64,000 bases of DNA from Bacteroidota bacterium (GTDB lineage: Bacteria > Bacteroidota > Bacteroidia > Chitinophagales > Chitinophagaceae): positions 310,001 to 374,000 of the forward strand of contig JAEZGS010000017.1 in assembly GCA_023437225.1 (NCBI GenBank), given 5' to 3'. The translations under genes and the position numbers were made by a program. Under the pieces are notes generated by a model. The model was given only the letters and a program-made list of their open reading frames with translations, had not been told where the DNA came from and ran no database searches. Shown one piece after another: positions 51,704 to 60,206 of the stretch (positions are counted from its first letter, which is position 1; every line of letters begins with the position of its first letter).

Positions 51704-52516
51704 TTATTTTGAAAGGTCGGTATACAAATTCAAATACTCTGTTAAATCACTTTCCGCATTGTAGTTCACCACTTTTTTACCGCGCACCTTACCAAATTCG
51801 TCCACAAGCTTCTTGTCAATTTTTTCAGCGCCGAATGTGATGGCATCTGCATAGGCAGCCCCGCCCCGCATCATGGCAACATTATTGGCATCTTTGAAAG
51901 GCTCAAGCTCTTTTTCCTTCAACCCGTTATTTATATTGATGACTTTCTGGAAGTCGTCACCAAGCTTCTCGGAAAAACTGTTACTGCCGATTGTGAAGAT
52001 CACTTTGCTGTGTGCAAAAACCGGCTCTTTTTTATAGATAGTCTTAAGATATAAAGGAATCAGGCCGGTCATCCATCCACTACAATGAATGAGATCAGGA
52101 GGCCATCCAAACTTCTTAACCGTCTCTAATGCTCCCTTACAAAAGAAGGCTGTGCGCAATGCATTGTCTTCAAACCACTCTTCTTTCTCATCATGGAAAA
52201 TGAATTTCCGTTTGAACAGATCTTCATTGTCAAGAAAATAAACCTGTAGCCTGGCATTGGGAAGCGACGCCACTTTGATCTGCAATGGGTAATCGTCATT
52301 GTCAACGGAAACATTGATACCGGACAAACGAACCACTTCATGCAGACGGTGACGTCTCTCATTTATGATCCCGAAACGGGGCATGATGCATCTAACCTCA
52401 AATCCATTTTCGTTCGCCTTTATTGCCAATCGATTTACGATCTCCGAAAATTCTGTCAGCTCCAGGTATGGAGACATTTCGTTGGCAATAAATAAAATCC
52501 TTTTCTTTGTCACCAT
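51704..52516 (-). CDS. Stand-alone glycogen/starch synthase N-terminal (GT5) domain protein
   Basis: The 270-residue protein begins MVTKKRILFIANEMSPYLELTEFSEIV and matches only the N-terminal Rossmann half of GT5 synthases (VRCIMPRFGIINERRH, LIHCSGWMTGLIPLYLK, VIFTIGSN). The C-terminal nucleotide-binding half is absent, and the ADP-glucose motif KTGGL is replaced by LTEFSEI. So synthase activity as a lone protein is unlikely; it may be regulatory or bind a partner. Databases usually name it glycogen synthase. It diverges from panC and leads into DUF4270. Confidence 0.85.
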   Translation of the reverse strand: MVTKKRILFIANEMSPYLELTEFSEIVNRLAIKANENGFEVRCIMPRFGIINERRHRLHEVVRLSGINVSVDNDDYPLQIKVASLPNARLQVYFLDNEDLFKRKFIFHDEKEEWFEDNALRTAFFCKGALETVKKFGWPPDLIHCSGWMTGLIPLYLKTIYKKEPVFAHSKVIFTIGSNSFSEKLGDDFQKVININNGLKEKELEPFKDANNVAMMRGGAAYADAITFGAEKIDKKLVDEFGKVRGKKVVNYNAESDLTEYLNLYTDLSK

Positions 52517-52557
52517 TATTGTAAGAATTGTTAGATAAACCCAAAAAAAACAGTGTG

Positions 52558-52565
52558 CAAAGGTA
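52558..52565 (-). promoter_or_regulatory. -7 element ahead of the GT5-domain gene
   Basis: The minus strand reads TACCTTTG, 41 bases before the start codon, in the 121-base divergent region shared with panC. Confidence 0.55.
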
Positions 52566-52637
52566 AGGATTTATGTTGGAAGTTGATTTTGCGCCACCAG
52601 GCTTACCCTTGAAACTACTGTTGCCCCGATTCTGAAC

Positions 52638-53492
52638 ATGTTGCTGATCATTAAAAACAGCCAGGTGTTGCACACTCACCTGGATGGTCTGATAAAAAAA
52701 GGCGAATCCATAGGATTCGTGCCCACGATGGGAGCATTGCACGAAGGTCACATGGAATTGATCCGCCGGTCAAAGTCAGCCACTACCTGTACGGTTTGTT
52801 CCATATTTGTAAATCCCACCCAGTTTAATGATCCGCGGGATTTCCAGAAATACCCAAAAACAATTGAAGCCGATATAGAGAAACTGGTTAAAGAAGATTG
52901 TGACATCTTATTCCTTCCCGATGTTAGCGATCTGTACTCATCCGGCCTGGTTGGCCTGGAGAGCTACGATCTGGGGGACCTGGAGCACGTTTATGAGGGC
53001 AAATATCGGCCGGGCCATTTCCAGGGAGTCTGCCAGGTGATGAGCCGATTGCTTCAAAGAGTGCGGCCCCAGCAGCTTTTCATGGGACTAAAAGATTACC
53101 AGCAATGTATGGTTGTTCAGCGTCTTATCGAGTTGCTTCGCCTGGAAACGAAACTTGTAGGTATCCCAACGGTACGCGAAGATAGCGGACTTGCCATGAG
53201 CAGTCGCAACCTCCGGCTATCGGAGGAAAACCGGGCACACGCTGCAGAAATTTACCGGGCACTGCAGAATTTATGTAAATCCATACGTGCCGGAGATCTG
53301 CAACCTTTGCTTGCAAACGCCAGGCAACAGCTATCCCAGAAAGGTTTCACAGTAGATTACATCGAAGTAGCTGATAAATTCAACCTGGTTCCGGTGCGAA
53401 ATTGGGACGGTCAGCAACAACTGGTGGCGTTGGCTGCAGTTTTCTTACAGGAAGAGCGGTTGATAGACAATGTTCAACACTGTATCGATTAA
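52638..53492 (+). CDS. panC: Pantoate-beta-alanine ligase
   Basis: PanC joins pantoate and beta-alanine using ATP. The 284-residue protein has FVPTMGALHEGHMELI (HIGH-type motif), SIFVNPTQFND, MGLKDYQQCMVVQ, and the KMSKS-like SSRNLRLS. Length and order are normal. It stands upstream of panD, but a hairpin and a separate -7 element lie between them. Confidence 0.97.
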   Translation: MLLIIKNSQVLHTHLDGLIKKGESIGFVPTMGALHEGHMELIRRSKSATTCTVCSIFVNPTQFNDPRDFQKYPKTIEADIEKLVKEDCDILFLPDVSDLYSSGLVGLESYDLGDLEHVYEGKYRPGHFQGVCQVMSRLLQRVRPQQLFMGLKDYQQCMVVQRLIELLRLETKLVGIPTVREDSGLAMSSRNLRLSEENRAHAAEIYRALQNLCKSIRAGDLQPLLANARQQLSQKGFTVDYIEVADKFNLVPVRNWDGQQQLVALAAVFLQEERLIDNVQHCID

Positions 53493-53504
53493 CCGCCATC
53501 GGCC

Positions 53505-53522
53505 GCCGTTAAAGTTAACGGC
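53505..53522 (+). terminator. Perfect hairpin between panC and panD
   Basis: GCCGTTAA (53505-53512) pairs perfectly with TTAACGGC (53515-53522). No T run follows, so it may slow or stabilise the message rather than terminate it, or be an operator of the panD promoter. Confidence 0.45.
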
Positions 53523-53540
53523 TCTAATTGCGAATTTGTA

Positions 53541-53548
53541 TAGATTTG
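53541..53548 (+). promoter_or_regulatory. -7 element of a panD-specific promoter
   Basis: TAGATTTG ends eight bases before the panD ATG at 53557, so an almost leaderless panD transcript is expected. Confidence 0.6.
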
Positions 53549-53556
53549 CGCCTTCT

Positions 53557-53901
53557 ATGGAAATCGAATTACTTAAATCGAAAGTTCATCGCGCTGTTAT
53601 CACAGAAGCCAACCTCAATTATGTGGGAAGTCTCACGCTTGATGAGGATCTGATGGATGCTGCGAACATGATCGAATATGAAAAGATCCAGGTGGTGAAC
53701 GTCAACAACGGTAGCCGCATCGAAACATACCTGATCAAAGGAAAGCGGGGTTCAGGCGTTTGCTGTCTTAACGGACCTGCTGCGCGACAGGGAGCGGTTG
53801 GCGACGTGGTGATCATCATTTCCTATGCACGTATGGATTTTGATAAAGCAAAGTCTTTCAAACCATGGGTCGTGTTTCCTCATGAAGGCAATAAACTATA
53901 G
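53557..53901 (+). CDS. panD: Aspartate 1-decarboxylase proenzyme
   Basis: PanD decarboxylates aspartate to beta-alanine using a pyruvoyl group made by self-cleavage. The 114-residue protein begins MEIELLKSKVHRAVITEANLNY, and the cleavage site Gly24-Ser25 is in YVGSLT. The catalytic region RIETYLIKGKRGSG and GPAARQGAVGDVVII follows. An upstream in-frame ATG at 53470 overlaps panC and adds 29 residues unlike the family; ATG 53557 is preferred. The next gene starts two bases after its stop. Confidence 0.96.
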   Translation: MEIELLKSKVHRAVITEANLNYVGSLTLDEDLMDAANMIEYEKIQVVNVNNGSRIETYLIKGKRGSGVCCLNGPAARQGAVGDVVIIISYARMDFDKAKSFKPWVVFPHEGNKL

Positions 53902-53903
53902 CA

Positions 53904-54917
53904 ATGAACAGGAAATTGTCCGGACTGATCCAGTATGTTTTTTTCCTTGGTCTGGGCATATTTCTACTTTGGCTTACCCTCCGCAATTCCGATTGGAACG
54001 CAATCAGGAGGGATCTTTCAGAGGCCCGTTACATCTATCTCGTTCCAGCTACCCTGATGCTGCTTGTTAGTCATTTTGTGCGAGGCCTTCGGTGGAAGAT
54101 ACTTATGGAACCCTTGGGTTATACACCGGGCACCACAAACACTTTTCTAGCTGTCATGGTTGGCTACTGGGCAAATCTTGCCGTACCGCGACTTGGCGAA
54201 GTTCTAAAATGCACCGTTCTGGCTCGCTATGAAAAAGTGCCTGCAGATAAACTGGTGGGTACGATTGTAGCAGAACGGGCGTTTGATGTAGTTAGTCTTG
54301 GGGTTATATTTTTTATCACTATAGCCATTCAGTACGACGTTATCGGAAGCTTTACCATCGGGATATTTAATGACTTTTTCAAGTCCAGGGCGGGAGAAGT
54401 TTCGACAACTAAAATCTTTGTCGCCATTGGCATTTTATTGCTACTGGTTCTATTTACCTGGTGGTTGTTACGCAGATTTCGTCATCATACGACCGCCCAA
54501 AAACTTCTGACAATCTTAAGAGGTGTATGGCAGGGTCTTACAAGCGTGCGTTTTGTAAAGCAGAAAGGGCTGTTCCTGGTCTACACTGTTATCATTTGGG
54601 GCATGTATCTTCTGAGTACATACATGGGATTCTTCGCGATGAAAGACATGGCTCAATATGGTATAAAAGCGGCATTTTCAGCGCTCACATTTGGAAGCCT
54701 GGGCATGATCATTCCTTCGCCTGGAGGAATTGGTTCCTTCCAATACGCAGTACAGCAGGTACTGATACTATATGGAATCACCCCTGAAAAAGGGCTTTCA
54801 CTGGGAATGCTGATATGGATCGCGCAAACAGGTATCATCATTATCTTTGGTACGATCTGTTTCTTGTTGTTACCGATCCTTAATAAAAGAAAAAATGAAA
54901 AACCCATCGGCAATTGA
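53904..54917 (+). CDS. Flippase-like integral membrane protein (LPG synthase TM/UPF0104 family)
   Basis: The 337-residue protein has about eight membrane helices and the family motifs LLVSHFVRGLRWKIL, VMVGYWANLAVPRLGEVLKC, VAERAFDVVSLGV and SPGGIGSFQYAVQQVL. This is PF03706, shared with the membrane part of lysylphosphatidylglycerol synthase, whose members may flip lipids. No aminoacyl-transferase domain follows, so a flippase-like role is the best guess. It overlaps the start of rfaE2 by 23 bases. Confidence 0.88.
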   Translation: MNRKLSGLIQYVFFLGLGIFLLWLTLRNSDWNAIRRDLSEARYIYLVPATLMLLVSHFVRGLRWKILMEPLGYTPGTTNTFLAVMVGYWANLAVPRLGEVLKCTVLARYEKVPADKLVGTIVAERAFDVVSLGVIFFITIAIQYDVIGSFTIGIFNDFFKSRAGEVSTTKIFVAIGILLLLVLFTWWLLRRFRHHTTAQKLLTILRGVWQGLTSVRFVKQKGLFLVYTVIIWGMYLLSTYMGFFAMKDMAQYGIKAAFSALTFGSLGMIIPSPGGIGSFQYAVQQVLILYGITPEKGLSLGMLIWIAQTGIIIIFGTICFLLLPILNKRKNEKPIGN

Positions 54918-55389
54918 CCAGAAGGTCCTCAGTTGGGAAGATGCATTGAGAAGGGTTGCACAATGGCGTGTATTGGATAAGAGCATTGCGTTCACCAATG
55001 GCTGCTTTGATATTTTGCATCGAGGTCATATCGCCTCTCTGTCAGATGCGGCGAGGGAAGCTGATTTTCTTGTTGTAGGTTTGAATTCCGATGCTTCCAC
55101 CCGTCGGCTGAAAGGGCCTGAACGTCCCATCAACGATGAGCGGGCACGTGCGATTGTACTGGCGTCCCTCCTAATGGTTGATGCGGTAGTGATATTCGAT
55201 GAAGACACCCCGCTCGAACTAATTAAAGCTTTATCGCCGGATGTGTTGGTAAAAGGCGGTGATTATTCTATCGAGACGATCGTTGGAGCAAGGGAAGTAA
55301 TGGAGCGAGGTGGCCGGGTTGTAGTCAACCCAATTGTCGAGGGCTTCAGCACTACAAACATTGCGAACAAAATTAAATCTGGAGATTAG
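54895..55389 (+). CDS. rfaE2: D-glycero-beta-D-manno-heptose 1-phosphate adenylyltransferase (RfaE2)
   Basis: The 164-residue protein is the cytidylyltransferase-like half of HldE: IAFTNGCFDILHRGHIASL with the HxGH motif, GLNSDASTRRLKG, and the conserved VLVKGGDY and GFSTTNIANKI end. It makes ADP-heptose for the LPS inner core. It is a separate gene here rather than fused to the kinase. The ATG at 54895 is inside the end of the flippase gene, and MKNPSAIDQKVLSWEDALR fits the family start. Its stop codon shares bases with the convergent DUF4294 stop. Confidence 0.93.
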   Translation: MKNPSAIDQKVLSWEDALRRVAQWRVLDKSIAFTNGCFDILHRGHIASLSDAAREADFLVVGLNSDASTRRLKGPERPINDERARAIVLASLLMVDAVVIFDEDTPLELIKALSPDVLVKGGDYSIETIVGAREVMERGGRVVVNPIVEGFSTTNIANKIKSGD

Positions 55390-56033
55390 TTATACATAGG
55401 CGGATACATCCGTTCCACTTCACGAACAATAAGTTCAATTTCTCTGTCTGCCTCACGTGCTTCATAGGGCTGTTTTAAGTTGCTGCCGAAAACAAACGCA
55501 ATAGTTTGCCAGAACCTGGCTGTAACCCCACCCTTGTATTCTTTCACGATCTCATAGCAATTGTTTCCAGTTTGCCGGTTGATAAGCTTCATAAGAACCT
55601 TGCCCTGGTAAACGGACAGCTCCTGCAGGGGATCCGCAAATTCTTTTTTCAGCTCGCGTTCGCGGGAGCGCAGGTATTTCTTTCTTTGCTCTTTATCGGG
55701 TATCTGTGCAAGCTTCACATTTATTTCATTCATAACCGCTCCTGCCTTACGGGCGTAAGGATAGGTTACATATACAGCATTTCTGAGACGTGTCCACTCC
55801 CTTTTCTTCTTCAGCAAATGTTTTGGATAACCCGCCGTAACGTAATGCCAGGTTAGATTATTCCCAGGTAAAAATTCGTTACCAATTACCATAGCCGGCA
55901 CCGGAATGGTGTCGTTTGGACCTAATACAGGCATCGGGATCACGCTCGTGTCTACAGATTGTGCATTGATCTCGGCTGCGCCAAGAACAAACAGCAATGT
56001 CAACAACCGCAATATTTTTGAACCAGGTCTCAT
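55386..56033 (-). CDS. DUF4294 exported protein
   Basis: The 215-residue protein has a signal peptide (MRPGSKILRLLTLLFVLGAAEINAQ) and the DUF4294 body: NNLTWHYVTAGY, KKKREWTRLRNAVYVTYPYARKAGAVMNEI and YQGKVLMKLINRQTGNNCYEIVKEYKGG. The family is Bacteroidota-specific and of unknown function. The ATG at 56033 puts the signal at the N-terminus; the TTG at 56096 would add 21 residues of no clear character. It follows ccmF after a 112-base gap on the same strand. Confidence 0.85.
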   Translation of the reverse strand: MRPGSKILRLLTLLFVLGAAEINAQSVDTSVIPMPVLGPNDTIPVPAMVIGNEFLPGNNLTWHYVTAGYPKHLLKKKREWTRLRNAVYVTYPYARKAGAVMNEINVKLAQIPDKEQRKKYLRSRERELKKEFADPLQELSVYQGKVLMKLINRQTGNNCYEIVKEYKGGVTARFWQTIAFVFGSNLKQPYEAREADREIELIVREVERMYPPMYN

Positions 56034-56145
56034 GTTATAATCAGGGGCCTTTTTCAGTTTCCGGAGAATCCCGGGGGCATAATTAACGATTCCCAATTAC
56101 GCGAAATTGTAACCCTTTCAGCTCTATATTTTTTTATAAATATAA

Positions 56146-58578
56146 CTATTTAGCTGAAAGCGATCGCATCAGCGAAATACGCCTTACAATGCTCATCACA
56201 AACCCAACCATCATCAGTATTACTCCAAACCAAACGAAATTTATCAATGGAAACTGCAACACTTTCAAAGCCACAAAAGGAGCAAGCTTGGAAGACTCCT
56301 TGATACTTATTTCAACTTTCTCGCTATCCACCACTCTGGACAAACCAACAGCAAGGCCCTGGGAAAACAGCGTATCTAAAACGAAGTGAGAACGATTGTC
56401 CTTCACATAATAAACAGGCTTCGCCTGGAACCGGCTACCATCAACACTGCGCACTGTAAGATGCGCCATCAACGCGGTGTCGCCAGCTTTGAACGAGTAG
56501 CGTTCATCGTTTGGATTGAGAGTAACTTTATCCAACGTCATATATCCCGATGAATAATAGAGCGTATCGCCCACTGCCACAGGAGTACTCTTAAACTGTG
56601 CGGTATCTTCACTGTCATCCATTTTGTCCGCATAGCTTATATAGGAAAAGATGTCTTTATGCAAATAATGCTTTGCATCAGGATTGTTAGAGAATCCTTC
56701 CTGACCTTTGGTATTGCGGATCAAATCGGGATAAAGAGTGAACTTTTCCTTGCCATCCTTTCGTTCCATCAATATTTCGAAAAACATCTTTTTGCCGTTC
56801 TCGGTACTGGTATCACGAACATAAGTTGCCCAGTACTTGCCCATATCTGTCCGGATACCCTGGAACAATGTCAGGTTCTCAAAGCCTTTCTCTTTGCTTT
56901 CGGAACCGAAATTCAGTGGGTTAAGCCTGTTTATCGATAGTACATCTTTCTTCGCGGAAGAGATCAGGACTCCCACCATCATCATCCCAAATCCAATGTG
57001 TGCAACAGACGCGCCGCTCGCTTTCAATTTACCATTAAGGCCGGTCCAGATATATATTGTATTCGCCACAACAGCGTACACTGTTGCAAACAGAGCAAGG
57101 TGAATGGCTGCCAGGAAACCAATTCCAAACTTGTCATAGTTGATATCGCCAAAAATGCTGATGCACAACGATACTATTAGAGAAATTATGGTTGGGACCA
57201 ATATTTTTCTGCCAAAGTATGCTTTGGAAGTATCCCGGTATTTCAGGAACTGCGTTACAGCAGTTAGAACGCCAAGTAATATGGCGACAAAAATCTGGAT
57301 ACGATTGTAAAAAAATTCAACCTCTTCGCCTACCGTGTAATTCGTTCCAAAAATCTTGTTGATCACGGGAAGCGATGTAAAGACAATAATAAATGCTGCT
57401 GAAAGAAATAGGACGAGTGATCCAATAAACATCCAGAATTCGCGTGAATACGAGTTTTCTTCTTTTGCGATGAATGGGATCTGTTTATACCGGGAGAAAA
57501 ACAAAGCGAGCGAAGGGATCAAAAACACAAGGACAAAACCTCGCAACTGCCAGTTCATATCGGCACCGGTAAAGGCGTGAACTGAAGTATCCTGCAAGTC
57601 GCCACTTCTGGTGAGATAGGTTGAATACAGGATCAGCAGAAAACTTGAAATAAAGAAGAAGTACGTAGCGCGTAGTGAGTGTCCGGTTGAGTTGTAAATG
57701 ATCTGTGTATGAATGCCTGCCACTAATATAAGCCACGGCACCAGGGATGCGTTCTCTACCGGATCCCATGCCCAGTAACCACCAAAATTCAGCGATTCGT
57801 AAGCCCATTTAGCACCCATCATTATACCCAGACCAAGAATCGCGGCTGAAAAAAGCGACCATGGCAGGGAAACTTTCGTCCATCCACCATATTCTTTTTT
57901 CCACAAGCCTGCGATGGCATAAGCGAATGGTACGATAACCGATGCAAAGCCAAGAAATAGCACCGGAGGATGTATCACCATCCAGTAATTCTGTAATAGT
58001 TGGTTCAACCCATTTCCGTCTACCAGTTTTGAAACATAGTCAGCGGATTGAAATACAGGTGCATCCGGAAACATATGGCGAGTCAACAGGAAGGGGTTCA
58101 CTCCTATCTTCTCCCCGAATATGTGTATACCAAGGACCATCGTCGCCAGCAACAGTTGGGCAAAACTCAAGACCGTCATCACCGGCGCTTCCCATTTGCG
58201 AGCGGTACGTATCAGTATCAGACCAAGCACACCGTGCCAGATGGCCCATAGCAAAAAGCTACCCTCCTGTCCTTCCCAGATACTGCTCAGAAGATATTTC
58301 GGTTCGAGGGTTCGATCCGAATGATTCCAGGCATAATAATATTCGAAGAGGTGGTTGGCGATTATGTAAAAAATCAGTGCAAATACTGCAAACACCGAAA
58401 CTACATCAACGATGAAAGCTATGCGGCCCAGCTTTTTCCAACTGCGAACATCCGCTTCCATTACAGCATTTGTAGCCTTGAAATAGGAAATTGTGGCAAC
58501 GAGGGAAGCAACAAAAGAAAGGTACAGGAAGAAATGGCCCAGTTGTCCGGGCAACAGGTGTTCACCTATGTAGTTCAT
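56146..58578 (-). CDS. ccmF: Cytochrome c biogenesis protein CcmF (heme lyase, CcmF/NrfE/CcsA type)
   Basis: CcmF transfers heme from holo-CcmE to apocytochromes at the periplasmic face. The 810-residue protein has many membrane helices, WEGQEGSFLLW at 101-111, the heme-handling WWD domain GGYWAWDPVENASLVPW at 266-282 and external His203 and His290 near it. A periplasmic domain occupies about 560-780 before the last helix. It lies nine bases downstream of ccmE. No ccmA, B, C or H gene is in the window. Confidence 0.94.
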   Translation of the reverse strand: MNYIGEHLLPGQLGHFFLYLSFVASLVATISYFKATNAVMEADVRSWKKLGRIAFIVDVVSVFAVFALIFYIIANHLFEYYYAWNHSDRTLEPKYLLSSIWEGQEGSFLLWAIWHGVLGLILIRTARKWEAPVMTVLSFAQLLLATMVLGIHIFGEKIGVNPFLLTRHMFPDAPVFQSADYVSKLVDGNGLNQLLQNYWMVIHPPVLFLGFASVIVPFAYAIAGLWKKEYGGWTKVSLPWSLFSAAILGLGIMMGAKWAYESLNFGGYWAWDPVENASLVPWLILVAGIHTQIIYNSTGHSLRATYFFFISSFLLILYSTYLTRSGDLQDTSVHAFTGADMNWQLRGFVLVFLIPSLALFFSRYKQIPFIAKEENSYSREFWMFIGSLVLFLSAAFIIVFTSLPVINKIFGTNYTVGEEVEFFYNRIQIFVAILLGVLTAVTQFLKYRDTSKAYFGRKILVPTIISLIVSLCISIFGDINYDKFGIGFLAAIHLALFATVYAVVANTIYIWTGLNGKLKASGASVAHIGFGMMMVGVLISSAKKDVLSINRLNPLNFGSESKEKGFENLTLFQGIRTDMGKYWATYVRDTSTENGKKMFFEILMERKDGKEKFTLYPDLIRNTKGQEGFSNNPDAKHYLHKDIFSYISYADKMDDSEDTAQFKSTPVAVGDTLYYSSGYMTLDKVTLNPNDERYSFKAGDTALMAHLTVRSVDGSRFQAKPVYYVKDNRSHFVLDTLFSQGLAVGLSRVVDSEKVEISIKESSKLAPFVALKVLQFPLINFVWFGVILMMVGFVMSIVRRISLMRSLSAK

Positions 58579-58587
58579 TACGGTTGA

Positions 58588-59007
58588 TTAGTTTTTACTC
58601 AGATTATTCTCAGCAGCTTTAGGATCATCCTTGTACTTCGATGGGCACTTGATAAGAATACCATCTTTACGTGTGATCTCAAAAACATCCCCTTTCATTT
58701 TTCCTTTGAGAACGATACGCTCGCTCTTTTCCATGTCGAAAGGCTTTTCGAAATGATAGACAACCTTCGCTTTATTTCCAAGGGAGTCGACAACATGAAA
58801 GCTGGTAAAATTTGCGTTCTTTGAAGGATCGTATTCGATAGGATTGGCCAGCGACCTGTCAAGTTTTGCAATAACAGTCACAGTTTTACCACTTTTCTGC
58901 CTGGCTGAAGCAAGCGTTTCATAGGTTGAAAGATCTCCCATGAAGCTGATAAGCACTGCGATCACAACAGCGATGGCAACAAGTAATACAATGTGGAATT
59001 TTTTCAT
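58588..59007 (-). CDS. ccmE: Cytochrome c maturation protein CcmE, CxxxY variant
   Basis: CcmE is the periplasmic heme chaperone of System I. The 139-residue protein has a membrane anchor (about 5-22), then the OB-fold barrel (VTVIAKLDRSL, FHVVDSLGNKAKVVYH, RIVLKGKMKGDVFEI). At the heme site, where E. coli has HxxxY with His covalently holding heme, this protein reads KCPSKY: Cys121-x3-Tyr125. That matches the CxxxY form known from archaea and some bacteria. It starts the ccmE-ccmF pair and diverges from the ureohydrolase gene. A degenerate -7 TAACTTCG stands at 59025-59032. Confidence 0.92.
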   Translation of the reverse strand: MKKFHIVLLVAIAVVIAVLISFMGDLSTYETLASARQKSGKTVTVIAKLDRSLANPIEYDPSKNANFTSFHVVDSLGNKAKVVYHFEKPFDMEKSERIVLKGKMKGDVFEITRKDGILIKCPSKYKDDPKAAENNLSKN

Positions 59008-59134
59008 GTGGTTTAATTCGATTGCGAAGTTAGGAGAAAAAAGACCTCAACGATTGCCAAAAGCTTCGACACCAGATGGTTTTATTAAAGGAAGTGTTAA
59101 GATTCAGTTCGCATCTTTTACCATGTGCTTTCAC

Positions 59135-59142
59135 TAACTTTG
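59135..59142 (+). promoter_or_regulatory. -7 element ahead of the ureohydrolase operon
   Basis: TAACTTTG lies 22 bases before the ATG at 59165. No -33 TTG is evident. It probably drives the five-gene operon 59165-63795. Confidence 0.6.
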
Positions 59143-59164
59143 CCTCCCGTTTCAAAAAAGCAAC

Positions 59165-60205
59165 ATGAGCAATCTTCAAAATTTCGATCCAAATTCGGCC
59201 TCTAACCCAAATAACAACATTTTCGGTCTTCCAAGCACAGAAGATGAAAGCGCATTGATTATAGTGCCTGTGCCCTGGGAGGTTACCGTTAGTTATTCTG
59301 CTGGCACAGCCCGCGCCGCCGACCACATATTGAAAGCGAGTATGCAGGTTGATCTGTACGATAGCGAATACAAGGAAGTTTGGCGCAAGGGTTTTTATCT
59401 GCGGCCTACCGATAAAAAGATCCTGCTGAAGAGCGACTACCTGCGTAAAGAAGCGGAACTGTATATCAACTTCATTTCAAAAGGCGAAGACTTTGAGAAA
59501 AATGCTTTCATGTGTAAGTCGCTTAAAGAAATCAATGAGGGTGCAAAGATGCTCAACACCTGGGTTTATGAGCAAACAAGTGAACTTCTGAAAAAAAATA
59601 AGCTTGTTGCCTTACTCGGTGGCGATCACAGTACGCCCATTGGCTTTATGAAAGCGATCGGAGAAAAGCACGGTGAGTTCGGCATCTTACAAATCGATGC
59701 ACATTGCGATCTGAGAAAATCCTTTGAAAACTTCTCATACAGTCATGCCTCCATCATGTACAATGCACTTACCGAAATACCACAGATCTCAAGGCTCGTA
59801 CAGGTGGGGATCCGCGACGTATGCCAGGAAGAGATCGATTATATCGAAGCAAATCCTGAAAGGGTGTCTACTTATTTTGATCGCGATATAAAAGAAAGGC
59901 AATTTGAAGGGGAAAGCTGGAAACAGATCGTTGAAGAAATTGTTAGCAGGCTTCCGGAGAAAGTATACATCAGCTTTGACATTGATGGGTTAGATCCTAA
60001 ATTATGCCCTAATACCGGAACGCCCGTGCACGGCGGATTTGAGACTGAACAGGTATATTATCTTTTCAAAAAGGTATTGCAGAGCGGCAGGAAATTCATT
60101 GGCTTTGATCTGGACGAAGTGGGCGTTGGTGAAAATGACTGGGATGCCAACGTTGGAGCAAGAGTATTGTTTAAATTGTGTAATATGCTTGCAGCATCCA
60201 ACTGA
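59165..60205 (+). CDS. Agmatinase/arginase-family ureohydrolase
   Basis: The 346-residue protein has the three metal motifs of ureohydrolases: LLGGDHSTPIG, IDAHCDLRKSF and ISFDIDGLDP, giving a binuclear metal site that hydrolyses a guanidino or formimino group. The DAHCD loop has Cys in place of the usual Leu/Ala. Family members are agmatinase, arginase, formimidoylglutamase and guanidino-acid hydrolases; the Bacteroidota form of this length is usually called agmatinase family. It is followed one base later by a membrane gene, then the radical SAM gene. Confidence 0.88.
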   Translation: MSNLQNFDPNSASNPNNNIFGLPSTEDESALIIVPVPWEVTVSYSAGTARAADHILKASMQVDLYDSEYKEVWRKGFYLRPTDKKILLKSDYLRKEAELYINFISKGEDFEKNAFMCKSLKEINEGAKMLNTWVYEQTSELLKKNKLVALLGGDHSTPIGFMKAIGEKHGEFGILQIDAHCDLRKSFENFSYSHASIMYNALTEIPQISRLVQVGIRDVCQEEIDYIEANPERVSTYFDRDIKERQFEGESWKQIVEEIVSRLPEKVYISFDIDGLDPKLCPNTGTPVHGGFETEQVYYLFKKVLQSGRKFIGFDLDEVGVGENDWDANVGARVLFKLCNMLAASN

Positions 60206-60206
60206 T

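Noticed and set aside
51704..52516. Truncated glycogen synthase pseudogene
   Set aside because: The frame is intact with clean ends, a promoter and a same-length family in the phylum, so it is treated as a real short protein.
53470..53556. Upstream panD start overlapping panC
   Set aside because: The added 29 residues do not look like PanD, and a -7 element stands just before the ATG at 53557.
60039..60206. Longer start of the membrane protein at 60207, beginning inside the ureohydrolase
   Set aside because: The extra residues are the out-of-frame reading of the ureohydrolase C-terminus, which encodes conserved motifs in its own frame.
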